Positions 8,730-18,323 of a stretch of DNA of 64,000 bases are shown here, piece by piece. The translations under genes and the position numbers were made by a program. Within the stretch, counting starts at the first letter, position 1; each line of letters begins with the position of its first letter. This stretch comes from an uncultured Caryophanales bacterium (GTDB taxonomy: Bacteria; Bacillota_I; Bacilli_A; RF39; UBA660). The stretch lies in contig CAMOVZ010000003.1 in assembly GCA_946628045.1 (NCBI GenBank), positions 71,835-135,834 on the forward strand, written 5' to 3'. The notes below the pieces were generated by a model, which worked only from the letters and a program-made list of their open reading frames with translations, was not told where the DNA came from and did not search any database.

Positions 8730-10667
8730 ATGGCTACCAAGAAAAGTTCTACTTCTAATAAAAAAACTACTAGTAAAAAACCTGTAGTTAAAGAAGAAGT
8801 TACCTTAAAAGAAGAAAATATTTTATTAAATAAAGATGAGGATATAAAAGAAGAAAAGCCTAAAAGTATCAAAAAGCATCCTATAGTTAATTTATTTTGC
8901 ATTTTACTATTAATTGTTTCTATTGTATCTTTTGGTTTAATTATTATAAATAATAATTCTTCTATGATTAATTTAATTAATAGTTTATTACTAACTATAT
9001 TTGTGATTTGTTTTGTAGTAGTATCTATTACTTATAAAAGAAATAATAAAAATGTGATTTTTATTGGTTGTTTAATACTAATTAGTTATTTTGTATTAGG
9101 GCTTGTTAATACTAATAATAATTCTATTAATAGTGTTCCTAATTTTAGTGGTAAGAGTATTACTGAAGTTATGAAGTGGGCAAGTAAGAATAATATTTCT
9201 ATTAATCAGGAATATGAATATAGTGATATGATTGATGAGTATAATGTTATTAGTCAAGAAGTTGTTAAAAAAAATAATAAGATTACTGATTTAAATGTAG
9301 CAGTTAGTGAAGGTGCTAATCCTTCTAAAGAAATTATTGTTCCTAGTATGATTGGTTGGGATGATGAAAGAGTATTAAAATTTATTAAAGATAATTATTT
9401 AAGTAATGTATTAGTTGAATTTGTACAAAGTGAAATGGCTAAAGATACAGTTATTAATCAAAGTTCTAGTGGTAATTTAAAAAGAGATGATGAATTATCA
9501 TTAACATTCTCTTATGGTGAAGAGTTAGATGAGACTCTAGTTAGTTTAATTGATTTTAAAGACATGAGTAAATTTGAAGTAGAGTTTTATATGAAAAAGC
9601 ATCAATTAAATTATAAATTTGAAGAAGAATTTGATAGTAAAATAAAAAGAGGATATGCAGTTAAGCAAAGTGTTAATGCTGGTGATAAAGTAACCGTTAA
9701 TGGTGAAGAAATAGTTATTACTATATCAAAAGGTCCTGAGATAAAGGTTCCTGAATTAAAAGATATGAATATGACTGAGATTACTGAATGGGCTATTAAA
9801 AATAAAGTTAAATTAAACTTTAGTGATAGTTATGATGACAGTGTTAAATTAAATGGTATTATTAGTACTAGTGTTAATAAAGGAGATATTATAGAACAAG
9901 GTAGTATTGTTAAAGTAATATTATCTAAAGGAAGTTTAAAGATGCCTAAGTTTGATTCTTTAGATGAATTCTATGAATGGGCTAATAAGTATAATATTAA
10001 ATATAGTGAAGAACATGAATTTAGTGATAGTGTTAAAGCTGGTGAAGTAATTAGTTATTCTTATAAAACAGGTTCTATTATTAAGAATGGTGATATTATC
10101 ATTGTTAAAATAAGTGATGGTGCTAAAAAATCTGTTCCTAAAGTTATTGGTTTAACTAAAAATAATGCAATTAATAAATTAGAAGATGCTGGATTAAAAT
10201 ATAGTGTAGTTTATAAGAATAGTACTGAGACTAAGGATAAAGTAATTGCTCAATCTATTAATGCAGGAAGTGTTGTTTCTACTAATACTACAGTAGTTAT
10301 TAGTGTAAGTAATGGAAAAGCACCTAGTAGTTCCCAACAAAAACAAGTTGATCCTACACCTACACCAACTCCTACTCCTACACCAACTCCTACTCCTACA
10401 CCTGAACCTGAACCACAATGTAATCAATGTAGTTTATCCGGAATTAGAGGTGTTGTATCATCAAATATTAATGAAGGAGGTTTCAGTGCAGTAGCTAGTG
10501 CTTTAAAGAAACATATTCAAACTCAATGTCCTGGAGCTAAAGTTGTTATTAATGGAGATTCCACTTCTCCTAAACCTTCTGGAACTATTATAAGTGGTAA
10601 TCCTGAAGCAAAGAGTTATACTACTTGTGATACAATAACAATTACATTATCTAATCCTACACAGTAA
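8730..10667 (+). CDS. Membrane-anchored multi-PASTA protein without kinase domain
   Basis: A 645-residue protein. Residues 1-50 are Lys/Ser/Glu-rich and cytosolic, followed by three hydrophobic helices (about 52-74, 78-98, 106-124). Then come about six PASTA-like repeats (about 132-530), recognisable by VPNFSGKSITEVMKWA, KVPELKDMNMTEITEWA and SVPKVIGLTKNNAINKLEDAG. A Pro-Thr linker (about 541-560) precedes an unrelated C-terminal domain with four Cys. PASTA repeats bind muropeptides or wall. The family is best known on Ser/Thr kinases and class B PBPs, but neither catalytic domain is present here. It is divergent from rrf2-suf and shares a bidirectional terminator with the next gene. Function is inferred as wall sensing or scaffolding. 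Confidence 0.85.
   Translation: MATKKSSTSNKKTTSKKPVVKEEVTLKEENILLNKDEDIKEEKPKSIKKHPIVNLFCILLLIVSIVSFGLIIINNNSSMINLINSLLLTIFVICFVVVSITYKRNNKNVIFIGCLILISYFVLGLVNTNNNSINSVPNFSGKSITEVMKWASKNNISINQEYEYSDMIDEYNVISQEVVKKNNKITDLNVAVSEGANPSKEIIVPSMIGWDDERVLKFIKDNYLSNVLVEFVQSEMAKDTVINQSSSGNLKRDDELSLTFSYGEELDETLVSLIDFKDMSKFEVEFYMKKHQLNYKFEEEFDSKIKRGYAVKQSVNAGDKVTVNGEEIVITISKGPEIKVPELKDMNMTEITEWAIKNKVKLNFSDSYDDSVKLNGIISTSVNKGDIIEQGSIVKVILSKGSLKMPKFDSLDEFYEWANKYNIKYSEEHEFSDSVKAGEVISYSYKTGSIIKNGDIIIVKISDGAKKSVPKVIGLTKNNAINKLEDAGLKYSVVYKNSTETKDKVIAQSINAGSVVSTNTTVVISVSNGKAPSSSQQKQVDPTPTPTPTPTPTPTPTPEPEPQCNQCSLSGIRGVVSSNINEGGFSAVASALKKHIQTQCPGAKVVINGDSTSPKPSGTIISGNPEAKSYTTCDTITITLSNPTQ
10353..10410 (+). repeat. 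Pro-Thr coding microsatellite (6-bp period, 18-bp unit twice)
   Basis: Codons for Pro-Thr repeat with period six (CCTACA, CCAACT, CCTACT). An 18-base unit at 10359-10376 is repeated exactly at 10377-10394. It encodes the flexible linker of the PASTA protein and could expand or contract by slippage in steps of two residues. Confidence 0.85.
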
Positions 10668-10671
10668 AAAT

Positions 10672-10697
10672 AAAAAAGAGCTTAAAGCTCTTTTTTT
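10672..10697. terminator. Bidirectional terminator between convergent genes
   Basis: Stem AAAAAAGAGCT / AGCTCTTTTTT with a 3-base loop, T-runs in both directions. It serves the plus-strand PASTA gene and the minus-strand aminopeptidase gene. Confidence 0.88.
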
Positions 10698-10698
10698 A

Positions 10699-11925
10699 TT
10701 ATCTAAATTCTTCTGAGAAGTTTCCTTTTACAAATACTTTAACTTCTTTTCCTTCTTCAGTAATACCTGTGATATCTAAGTCTTCATTTCCTACCATGAA
10801 GTCTACATGTGAATCACATTTATTTAAATTATATTCTTCATATAATTTATCTTTTCCTATCTTAACACCGTTTTCTACACATTCTGGGAATGAATCTCCT
10901 AAAGCTATATGGCAAGCTGCATTTTCATCAAATAGTGTTTCTAAGAATATTTTATTCATATTAGATATTGGTGAATCATATGGTACTAAAGCTACTTCCC
11001 CTAACATATTAGAATTCTTACATATATTAACCATTTCATTTAATATATCTTTTCCTTCATCTGCATATGCTTCAATTACTTTTCCTTTTTCAAATACTAA
11101 ATAGAATCCATCAATAATATTATCTTGGTATGAAAGAGGTTTTGTAGCATATATTACTCCTTCAGCACTCTTACAGTCAGGTGAAGTAAATATTTCTTCT
11201 GTTGGGAAGTTTACTAATACTTCTTTACCATTAGCTAATACTTCTTTACCTGAAGCCCATATATGATTTTTTGGTAAATCTACTTTAAATTTAGTACCAT
11301 TAGAACTTTCATATTTTAATGTTTTAAATTGATATTTAGTTAATTTATTAGCTCTTGATTCTAATTTTTTTATTTTTTCATTCCATATTTTTACTGGATC
11401 TTCTTCTCTTATACTACATATATCAAATATATCATTCCATAATATATCTATAGCATAGTCAGTATCATATAGTGCCTTAGCCCAACTTTCAGTTGGTACT
11501 GCAGCTATACACCAAGCTAATTCTGATTTATCACGTCTTGCATCAAAAATCTTTCTTGTTTCATATGAATACTTTGTCATAGCAGCTAATTTCTTTGAAT
11601 CAACATCTTTCATTAATCCTGGAGTTTCACTAGCTAACATTAAAAATGCTGCATCTTTTTTGGCATATACATTCCACATTTCTTTATTCCATAGATTTGT
11701 TTTCTTTAATTCTTCTATATCTAAATTCATTAATGCTTCATGTTTTAAATATGGATCATTAACGTCATAATAAATATCTCTTACTCCTAGGCTATAAGCT
11801 ACTTTAGATACTATTCTAACGAAATCATCTCTTTCTGTATTATAACTTATAAATAATGGTTGGTCTTTCTCTACTTTTAAGCAAGACTCTAATATAACTT
11901 TTGCATATTTTTCTTGTAAGTTCAT
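10699..11925 (-). CDS. M29-family metallo-aminopeptidase
   Basis: A cytosolic aminopeptidase of the AmpS/PepS/PepT(M29) type that trims N-terminal residues from peptides. The C-terminal half carries family signatures: SAEGVIYATKPLSYQ, ACHIALGDSFPECVENG and SHVDFMVGNEDLDITG, including the His/Asp/Glu residues that hold the two metals. I place the start at ATG 11925 (408 residues): AGGAGGG lies six bases upstream, and a -10 TATAAT at 11944-11949 puts the mRNA start at about 11937, so the longer in-frame start at 11955 would not be transcribed. It is a single gene between two terminators. Confidence 0.92.
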   Translation of the reverse strand: MNLQEKYAKVILESCLKVEKDQPLFISYNTERDDFVRIVSKVAYSLGVRDIYYDVNDPYLKHEALMNLDIEELKKTNLWNKEMWNVYAKKDAAFLMLASETPGLMKDVDSKKLAAMTKYSYETRKIFDARRDKSELAWCIAAVPTESWAKALYDTDYAIDILWNDIFDICSIREEDPVKIWNEKIKKLESRANKLTKYQFKTLKYESSNGTKFKVDLPKNHIWASGKEVLANGKEVLVNFPTEEIFTSPDCKSAEGVIYATKPLSYQDNIIDGFYLVFEKGKVIEAYADEGKDILNEMVNICKNSNMLGEVALVPYDSPISNMNKIFLETLFDENAACHIALGDSFPECVENGVKIGKDKLYEEYNLNKCDSHVDFMVGNEDLDITGITEEGKEVKVFVKGNFSEEFR

Positions 11926-11943
11926 TTTATCCCTCCTATATTT

Positions 11944-11949
11944 ATTATA
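11944..11949 (-). promoter_or_regulatory. -10 element of the M29 aminopeptidase gene
   Basis: Minus-strand TATAAT. The inferred start point (about 11937) is the first base of AGGAGGG, giving a 12-base leader and ruling out the upstream in-frame start. Confidence 0.6.
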
Positions 11950-11954
11950 CAACA

Positions 11955-11981
11955 AAAAAGGTAAGATTTACTTACCTTTTT
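11955..11981 (-). terminator. Terminator of the glucosaminidase gene
   Basis: Minus strand stem AAAAAGGTAAG / CTTACCTTTTT, loop of five, followed by T-rich sequence. Confidence 0.85.
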
Positions 11982-14900
11982 ATTCTACTATTAGTTCTAC
12001 CCTATCTAATCTTTTTTCATTATAGAAAATTTTATATTTCTTACCATTTATAGTAGTAGTTTCATTTAATTCTGCAAACATATCTTCTAATTCACCAAAA
12101 TCTTCTGCATTAGATGTCTTTGTATATATTAATATACTATAAGTACCTTTATCTAATTTAGAAATATCTATTTCTTTTTCATACCATGCATATGTCTTAT
12201 CTAATTTATCTTTTGTATTTAATACATAAGGTCCTTTAGTAGTACCTAAATCAAATACTGTTTGTTTATATGTCTTAGTATTTTCAAATATTATTTTTCT
12301 TGTGATATTAGAAGCTACATCATATTTACCTGCATAGTTATATGAGAATCCTTGAATATATAATTTATTATTTTGGAATTTTATATTTTCAAATTCATTT
12401 GTCATATTACGATATGTAGGTGAAGAACTAGTAGTATATAATTCATCTCTTACTGATAATTCTATTGCTTGTGTTTTTAATGTTACTAATACTTTAAAAC
12501 TATATCCATGTTTAGAATCTTCTCCACGTCTATCTATATCTTCATTAAAGAAGTTATCTACTAATTCTAGTGCAGAATATTCTCTCATAGTAGCTAACAT
12601 ATATAAATCATAATCTCCATTAGGTAAATTAGTTAAATCTAATGTACCTTTAAACCATGAATCAGTATAATCTTTTCCGTTTACTTTTCCTAAGTTATAT
12701 GGAGTATTATTAGTCCAATTACCTACTTTGACTTTAAATACTTCTTCTGTATCTTTATTTACTAATACTAAGTAATATTCTTTATCTTTATTATCTTGAT
12801 TTAAAATAGTTTCATATCCACTTATAGTGAATTTTTTATTTGTTTTATCCCAAGATAATCCTTGTAGGTAAAATTCTCCTTTTGAAGCATTTTCTTTTAA
12901 TTTATCTAATTTAGTATTAGATTCTATTACTTCTTCTTCTATTACTTTTTCTTTTTCTTTTACTATTACTTTTATTTCTTTAGTAGTCTTTTTGTTTTTT
13001 GAATCAGATACTTCATAAATAACTTTATAAGTTCCTTCTTTTGTAGTATCTACTGTATTAGTAGTTACTTTAATATTCTTAGTAATATCTCCATCTTCAG
13101 CATCTGTTGCTTTAACATCTTTTGTTGAATTAAATTCATCTCCTACAGTTAACTCAATGTCTTTTGCATCAATTACTGGTGCATTATTTAATTTAACTGT
13201 TACTTTAATTGTTTTAGTTACTGATTGATTATTAGAATCAACTACTTTATATGTTACTTTATATTCTCCAGCTACTTTTGTATTAACAGTATTTTCTATT
13301 ACTTCTATTTTATTAGTAATATTTCCATCTTCAGGATCTGTTGCAGTTACATCTTGTTTTGGATCAAATGAAGTGTTTTCATCTATTTCTTTATCATTTG
13401 CATTTATTGTTGGATTAGCATTTACTGCTACTGATTTAGATGTAGTAATAGAAACATCTGGAGCACTAGCTAATGTATATCCATAGATATTATCATTTCC
13501 TGTTAGATTTACTGGTACTTTATACCATGTATTATTACCTACTCTAACAGAGTCTAGGATAGGTACATAAGTATTTGTATATAAACCACTTATTAATGAG
13601 TATGAAGCATCATCTGTATTATAGTTTACCCATGTGTAGCAATTACCACTTGCTGTTACACTTGTTTTACCATATGTAGAATCTGTGAATTTAATAGAGT
13701 CTGCTGATACCCAATGTTTTTGATCATATTTATAATCACTAGTTACTAAGTAAGCTACTGGTGAATTATTAAGATATGCAGTTACATATACCATTACATA
13801 TCTATCTTTTAATAAAGTAGATCCTGTTTTAGATGTTAATGTACTGTCAAAATAATATTCTGTATTCTTAGTAGATATAGCAACTTGTGGTTTTAAATCA
13901 GCATTTTCTATATGTAAGTCATATTCATAATCTTTATCTTGATATTCAAATACTGAGTTTGGAGAAATATAACCATTTTTACCTTTATTTATTTTTAACA
14001 CGTTGTTAGCTTTTACATATACATAACCATTCCAGTTATAATCTCCACTAGTTATTTCATTATAGTTAGAATCTATATTTAAATCACTAACTAATTTATA
14101 CCATTTTTCATTATTTCTCATTACTTCATCAACAATTACTACTGCATCTTCTTTTTCAGGATATGTATAAATTTGTCTAGCTGAAGTAGATGGTTCACTA
14201 TAAGTAACAGTAGGTCCTGTTACTACTCCTAATTGGTAATAGTTATAATCTTGTAATCCTAATGATTTATCTAAATAATAATAATTTGATGCCATTTTTT
14301 CAGACCAATATGTATCAGAAGCATACTTAACATTCATTCCTATCCATTTATCACCAAATTGTGGTCCAAAATATCTCCAATCTCTTGGATGTGCATAACC
14401 ATATGTTATCCATTTAGAAGCATAACCTAAAATACTATTTGCAAATGTTGGATACCAATTAGCTGCTTGTATTGGATTTGAATCTACTGCATTAAGTCCA
14501 AATCCATTATTTTTATTAATTGCTAAACTACTTCTTCCATTACCTGTTTCATTTCTACTTAAACTTAAAGATAGAATAGCATTTACTCCATATTTTTCTT
14601 GAGCATAATAGAAGAATGTTCCCATACCATATAATCTTGATGCACCACTAGATGCAGCATTACCATATACTCCTCTATAATATCCTAAATTGTTTCTAAT
14701 ATATTCATCTATATTTACACTTGAGTAAGATGTCTTAGTATGATTTGACAAATACATGTAGTAATTATAATATGGAGTATTTTTATTTACTGAGTTATTA
14801 TAATTACCATTTTTATAATCTTTTACCATTTTCTCTATATTGTCATAGAAATAATGACCATCATAACTATAATAATTACCAGTATTTAACATTTCTGGTT

Positions 14901-15516
14901 TAGGTCCAATAGTACTTCCTGCTCCTCCACTATATGTATTTTGAATTTTAGCTACATAGTTATGTCTAATTGATTCATTATTTACTGTGTAAGAACTTAT
15001 TGATTTAACCCATGTGATTGGAACTATTTCATAAGTAGAAGATTTTATCCATCCTGTAAAGTTTCCTGTTTTTACTTTAGCCATCCAACTATTATGTGCA
15101 CTTGACCAAGTTGTATCTATATGAGCTCCATCTACTCCACCATATAATGAACCAGTATCCATATATGTATAAGATGATTTACTTTCTGAATTTGTATAAA
15201 AGTATGTTAATGTTTCAGGGTTAACTGATAAATCTAGTATTCCAACATTAGCATCTATTATTTTAGTTTGATTATTATCTTTTACCATAATAGCTAAATC
15301 TTTAGCTCCATTACTTATCATTGCATTTCTAGCAGCTCCATAGTTATTATAGCAACCTACTGTATCAATTACTCCATCTGTATGAAATCCTGCTAATTCA
15401 TATTTATCACAAAGATCTCTATTTTTATAGTTATTAGAATCGAAGGCATAAACATTCTTACAATTTAATACTGCAAAAGAAAGTAAAGCTATCATTAATA
15501 GTTTTTTCTTTTTCAT
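11980..15516 (-). CDS. Secreted multidomain endo-beta-N-acetylglucosaminidase (GH73/LytD-like autolysin)
   Basis: A 1178-residue secreted protein with an N-terminal signal peptide (about 1-24, ending VYA). It probably cuts peptidoglycan glycan strands during growth or separation. An SH3/GW-like wall-binding region (about 100-180) precedes the glucosaminidase domain (about 270-430), recognisable by YGVNAILSLSLSRNETGNG (catalytic Glu context), NNGFGLNAVDSNP and SKWITYGYAHP. Further SH3-like segments follow. Two DUF5011-type Ig-like repeats come next (about 740-905, each with ATDPEDGNIT or ATDAEDGDIT), then two related beta-rich modules with YLQGLSWD and YIQGFSYNY. It is a single minus-strand gene, divergent from the LCP-PASTA gene. 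No sortase signal is visible. Confidence 0.88.
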   Translation of the reverse strand: MKKKKLLMIALLSFAVLNCKNVYAFDSNNYKNRDLCDKYELAGFHTDGVIDTVGCYNNYGAARNAMISNGAKDLAIMVKDNNQTKIIDANVGILDLSVNPETLTYFYTNSESKSSYTYMDTGSLYGGVDGAHIDTTWSSAHNSWMAKVKTGNFTGWIKSSTYEIVPITWVKSISSYTVNNESIRHNYVAKIQNTYSGGAGSTIGPKPEMLNTGNYYSYDGHYFYDNIEKMVKDYKNGNYNNSVNKNTPYYNYYMYLSNHTKTSYSSVNIDEYIRNNLGYYRGVYGNAASSGASRLYGMGTFFYYAQEKYGVNAILSLSLSRNETGNGRSSLAINKNNGFGLNAVDSNPIQAANWYPTFANSILGYASKWITYGYAHPRDWRYFGPQFGDKWIGMNVKYASDTYWSEKMASNYYYLDKSLGLQDYNYYQLGVVTGPTVTYSEPSTSARQIYTYPEKEDAVVIVDEVMRNNEKWYKLVSDLNIDSNYNEITSGDYNWNGYVYVKANNVLKINKGKNGYISPNSVFEYQDKDYEYDLHIENADLKPQVAISTKNTEYYFDSTLTSKTGSTLLKDRYVMVYVTAYLNNSPVAYLVTSDYKYDQKHWVSADSIKFTDSTYGKTSVTASGNCYTWVNYNTDDASYSLISGLYTNTYVPILDSVRVGNNTWYKVPVNLTGNDNIYGYTLASAPDVSITTSKSVAVNANPTINANDKEIDENTSFDPKQDVTATDPEDGNITNKIEVIENTVNTKVAGEYKVTYKVVDSNNQSVTKTIKVTVKLNNAPVIDAKDIELTVGDEFNSTKDVKATDAEDGDITKNIKVTTNTVDTTKEGTYKVIYEVSDSKNKKTTKEIKVIVKEKEKVIEEEVIESNTKLDKLKENASKGEFYLQGLSWDKTNKKFTISGYETILNQDNKDKEYYLVLVNKDTEEVFKVKVGNWTNNTPYNLGKVNGKDYTDSWFKGTLDLTNLPNGDYDLYMLATMREYSALELVDNFFNEDIDRRGEDSKHGYSFKVLVTLKTQAIELSVRDELYTTSSSPTYRNMTNEFENIKFQNNKLYIQGFSYNYAGKYDVASNITRKIIFENTKTYKQTVFDLGTTKGPYVLNTKDKLDKTYAWYEKEIDISKLDKGTYSILIYTKTSNAEDFGELEDMFAELNETTTINGKKYKIFYNEKRLDRVELIVE

Positions 15517-15649
15517 ATAAACGCCTCCTTATCCATTATCTTAGTAATTATATTATATCAATAGATTAGTGTTCATAAGAGATGTTTTTGACACTTTTTA
15601 TACATACTTTACATTATTTTACAAAGCCTTTTACATGTACTTTGTTAAC

Positions 15650-15678
15650 TTGATTAAATTAGTATTTTTAGTTATAAT
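15650..15678 (+). promoter_or_regulatory. Promoter of the LCP-PASTA gene
   Basis: -35 TTGATT (15650-15655), 17-base spacer, -10 TATAAT (15673-15678). The 190-base divergent gap otherwise shows only AT-rich sequence. Confidence 0.7.
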
Positions 15679-15706
15679 TTATATAGTATAGTTTGGAGGA
15701 TGAAAG

Positions 15707-17665
15707 ATGCATAGTAATGAGAAAGTAAAAAGTAATAAATTTGTTAGTTTTATGGTAAAAGTATTTAGTGTATTAGCTTTATGTACTTCTATTTTTGCGA
15801 TATATGAAATATATTTATTAAGTTCTATTGAGGATTTAATAAGATATATAGTAATGGGATTATTTATATTATTTGATATTATAATTATTATTAAATTTGG
15901 AAGTAAAAAGAGAAAGAAAAAAACTTATTTATCTTTCTTAATTATATATTTCCTTATATGTGGAATTATAGGATTAGTTATTTCTTATTTTTATGGTCAA
16001 ATTAGTAATATTAATAAGAGTAAAGTTACTTATACTTCAGATATGTTGGTAATGAGTTCAAATAAAGCTCAAGATATTAATGATGTTAGTGATATGAAGA
16101 TAGGTATTTTAAGTGATAAAAAGTCTCCTGAAGGATATATAATTCCTAAAGAAATAATAAAGGAATATAAATTAGAAGATGAAAATGAAATAGTTGAATA
16201 TGAAGATTATACTTCTATGTTAGTTGATATGTATGGTAATGAATTGGATGCATTATTCGTTCCTGATAGTTATGTTAGTATGTTTTCTGGTATTACTGGA
16301 TATGAAAATATTTCTACTGATACTAGAGTAATAATTAGTAAAGATAAACTTATGAAGAAAGCAGCTACTTCTAAAATAGAAACTGCTTCTAGTGGTAAAG
16401 ATGTTAGTGAACCTTTTACAATTCTTTTAATGGGAATTGATTCTACAGAAGAAACATTAGCAAAGAATGCAATTGCTAATGGAGATACTTTGATACTTGT
16501 TACATTTAATCCTAAGACTTTAAATGCTACAATGTTATCGATACCTCGTGATAGTTATGTTCCTATAGCTTGTTGGAGTGGTAATCCTGAAAATAAAATT
16601 ACACATGCTGCTGCATATGGAAATGATTGTATGATTAATACAATTGAAAATTACTTTGATATTAAAATTGATTATTATGCTAAATTGAATTTTAAGGGAT
16701 TAGTTAAATTAGTTAATGCTGTTGGCGGTGTTGAAGTAGATGTTCCTAAAGAATTATGTACTGATGATTCTGGTCGTATGAAACAAGTTTGTATACAACC
16801 TGGTAGACAAACTCTTATGGGTGAAGAAGCATTAGTATTTGCAAGAAATAGAAAACAATTAGCTGAAGGTACTTTTGGTAGAGATCAACATCAACAAGAG
16901 ATTATAATGGCTCTTATTAATAAAATGAAAAATGTTAGAGATGTTTCTAAATTTATGGAAATACTTAATGCATTTTCTGATAATCTAGATACAAACTTAA
17001 CTACTAAACAAATATTATCTTTCTATAATGTAGGTAAAGATATTATTAAAAAAAGTTTAAGTAGTGATGAAGCTGATTTAATTACTATTCAACAGTTATA
17101 TCTTCAAGGTGAAGGACAAATGATTTATGATGAAAGAGCTAAGATGGTTCTATGGGATTATGTTCCTAATAAGAATAGTAGAAATGATATAGTTAATGCA
17201 ATGAAAGTTAATCTTGAATTAAAGAATCATGAAGATATATGTGAATTTAGTTTCTCTATTAATAAACCTTATGTGAAAAAAGTAATTGGTTATGGACCAT
17301 ATAATAATAATGTAAGATTTAATTTATTACCTGACTTTACTGGTGATACTGAAGCTCAAGCTCAGGCTACTGCTAATAAAATAGGTGTTAAAGTTAGATT
17401 TGAAGGTACTAGTGGTACTGTAGTAGAACAAAGTTATCCTGCTAATAAGAGAATTGACTTAATAAAAGATACATTAGTTCTTAAATTATCTGGTAATAAA
17501 AAACAAACAGACGATGATGATAAAAAAGAAAAAGAAGAAACTGATACAGAAAAAGATGATTCAAAAGATAAAGAGAAGGAAGAAGAAAAGAAAGAAGAAG
17601 AAAAACAAGAAGAAAAGAAAGATGAATCAACTGATACAACAGAAGATAAAAAAGAAGATGAATAA
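15707..17665 (+). CDS. LCP-family glycopolymer ligase with C-terminal PASTA-like module
   Basis: A 652-residue wall-glycopolymer transferase. Three N-terminal helices (about 12-36, 42-62, 70-96) and an accessory solute-binding-like region (about 110-220) lead into a complete LCP domain (about 240-410). This carries LLMGIDS, DTLILVTFNPKT, LSIPRDSYV (intact RD pair), VNAVGGVEVDVP and FARNRKQLAEGTFGRDQHQ. After the LCP domain comes one PASTA-like module (LLPDFTGDTEAQAQATANKIG). The last ~55 residues are almost only Lys, Glu, Asp and Thr. It is monocistronic, with its own promoter and a terminator overlapping the stop. Unlike the LCP protein at 2237, its active site looks complete, so it may be the main ligase. 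Confidence 0.92.
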   Translation: MHSNEKVKSNKFVSFMVKVFSVLALCTSIFAIYEIYLLSSIEDLIRYIVMGLFILFDIIIIIKFGSKKRKKKTYLSFLIIYFLICGIIGLVISYFYGQISNINKSKVTYTSDMLVMSSNKAQDINDVSDMKIGILSDKKSPEGYIIPKEIIKEYKLEDENEIVEYEDYTSMLVDMYGNELDALFVPDSYVSMFSGITGYENISTDTRVIISKDKLMKKAATSKIETASSGKDVSEPFTILLMGIDSTEETLAKNAIANGDTLILVTFNPKTLNATMLSIPRDSYVPIACWSGNPENKITHAAAYGNDCMINTIENYFDIKIDYYAKLNFKGLVKLVNAVGGVEVDVPKELCTDDSGRMKQVCIQPGRQTLMGEEALVFARNRKQLAEGTFGRDQHQQEIIMALINKMKNVRDVSKFMEILNAFSDNLDTNLTTKQILSFYNVGKDIIKKSLSSDEADLITIQQLYLQGEGQMIYDERAKMVLWDYVPNKNSRNDIVNAMKVNLELKNHEDICEFSFSINKPYVKKVIGYGPYNNNVRFNLLPDFTGDTEAQAQATANKIGVKVRFEGTSGTVVEQSYPANKRIDLIKDTLVLKLSGNKKQTDDDDKKEKEETDTEKDDSKDKEKEEEKKEEEKQEEKKDESTDTTEDKKEDE

Positions 17666-17677
17666 TCTTCTTTTTTT
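17648..17677 (+). terminator. Terminator of the LCP-PASTA gene
   Basis: Stem AAAAAAGAAGAT / ATCTTCTTTTTT, loop of five, seven T. It overlaps the last codons and stop, so the K/E-rich tail coding also forms the hairpin. Confidence 0.85.
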
Positions 17678-17689
17678 ATGCAAAGAAAA

Positions 17690-17709
17690 AGAACTACTAT
17701 TGTAGTTCT
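17690..17709 (-). terminator. Terminator of the ltaS-17697 operon
   Basis: Minus strand stem AGAACTAC / GTAGTTCT, loop of four, then TTTTCTTT. It overlaps the end of the upstream coding region. Confidence 0.8.
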
Positions 17710-18323
17710 ACTAAACATAATTTTTCTCCATCATGGATAAATATTAATTTAGCTTCTTTTTGATATTTAGAGAATTCTTGATCAGTATAATCCCATGATG
17801 CTGTTACTATATATGCTTTATCATCATTTTTATCTCCATAAGCAAATACATCTTGTTGTACATCTTTTATTTCTATTTCATTTACTGTTGGAAGTGATTG
17901 ATTTCTATTTCCGTATATATTGCTTTCTACATATTTATAATATGTGTTTTGAGCATTCATTAAAAAGTTTTCTAATGCCCCACTATATACAAAATCTACT
18001 CCTCCTACATCTGTTTTGGCTGTTTTATCATTTAATGAATAGAAGTCATATATAAACATTTCAGATATTTTTTTTACATATTTTTCTTCATCTACTTCAT
18101 CTTTTGAAAGTATGTTTTTTAACTCTTCAAACATCTTATGATATTTTTTTGTTTTACTATCTTTTAAGTTATAACCATATTTATCTATTTTATTTACTAT
18201 TTTTGTTTCTTTTACTTTACTTTTTCCAAAAATCTTATCTTTAAATGCATATATTCCTAAGGCTAAAGCTATTATTAATAGAAGTATTATTAATATTTTT
18301 TTTGCTTTCTTTTTTAATTTCAC
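17697..18323 (-). CDS. Membrane-anchored protein of unknown function, paired with LtaS
   Basis: I do not recognise a family. The 208 residues start with a Lys-rich N-terminus and one membrane helix (about 8-25), then an extracytoplasmic alpha/beta domain ending in KLIFIHDGEKLCLVELQ. Its ATG overlaps the TGA of ltaS by four bases (ATGA), so the two are translationally coupled. Single-helix topology and coupling suggest a partner or accessory of the lipoteichoic acid synthase; this is inference from context only. Confidence 0.6.
   Translation of the reverse strand: MKLKKKAKKILIILLLIIALALGIYAFKDKIFGKSKVKETKIVNKIDKYGYNLKDSKTKKYHKMFEELKNILSKDEVDEEKYVKKISEMFIYDFYSLNDKTAKTDVGGVDFVYSGALENFLMNAQNTYYKYVESNIYGNRNQSLPTVNEIEIKDVQQDVFAYGDKNDDKAYIVTASWDYTDQEFSKYQKEAKLIFIHDGEKLCLVELQ

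Noticed and set aside
10194..10494. Open frames on either strand across the Pro-Thr repeat and PASTA coding region
   Set aside because: They are Leu/His- or Arg/Ser-rich by-products of the repeat in other frames, with no ribosome site.
17434..17718. Lys-rich (+) and Ser/Phe-rich (-) frames over the LCP tail
   Set aside because: Low-complexity shadows of the K/E/D-rich coding sequence; no start signals.
18320..18322. Mycoplasma-type genetic code (TGA as Trp), suggested by the very low GC content
   Set aside because: Trp is encoded by TGG throughout, and TGA ends ltaS, tsaB and tsaE in ATGA overlaps.
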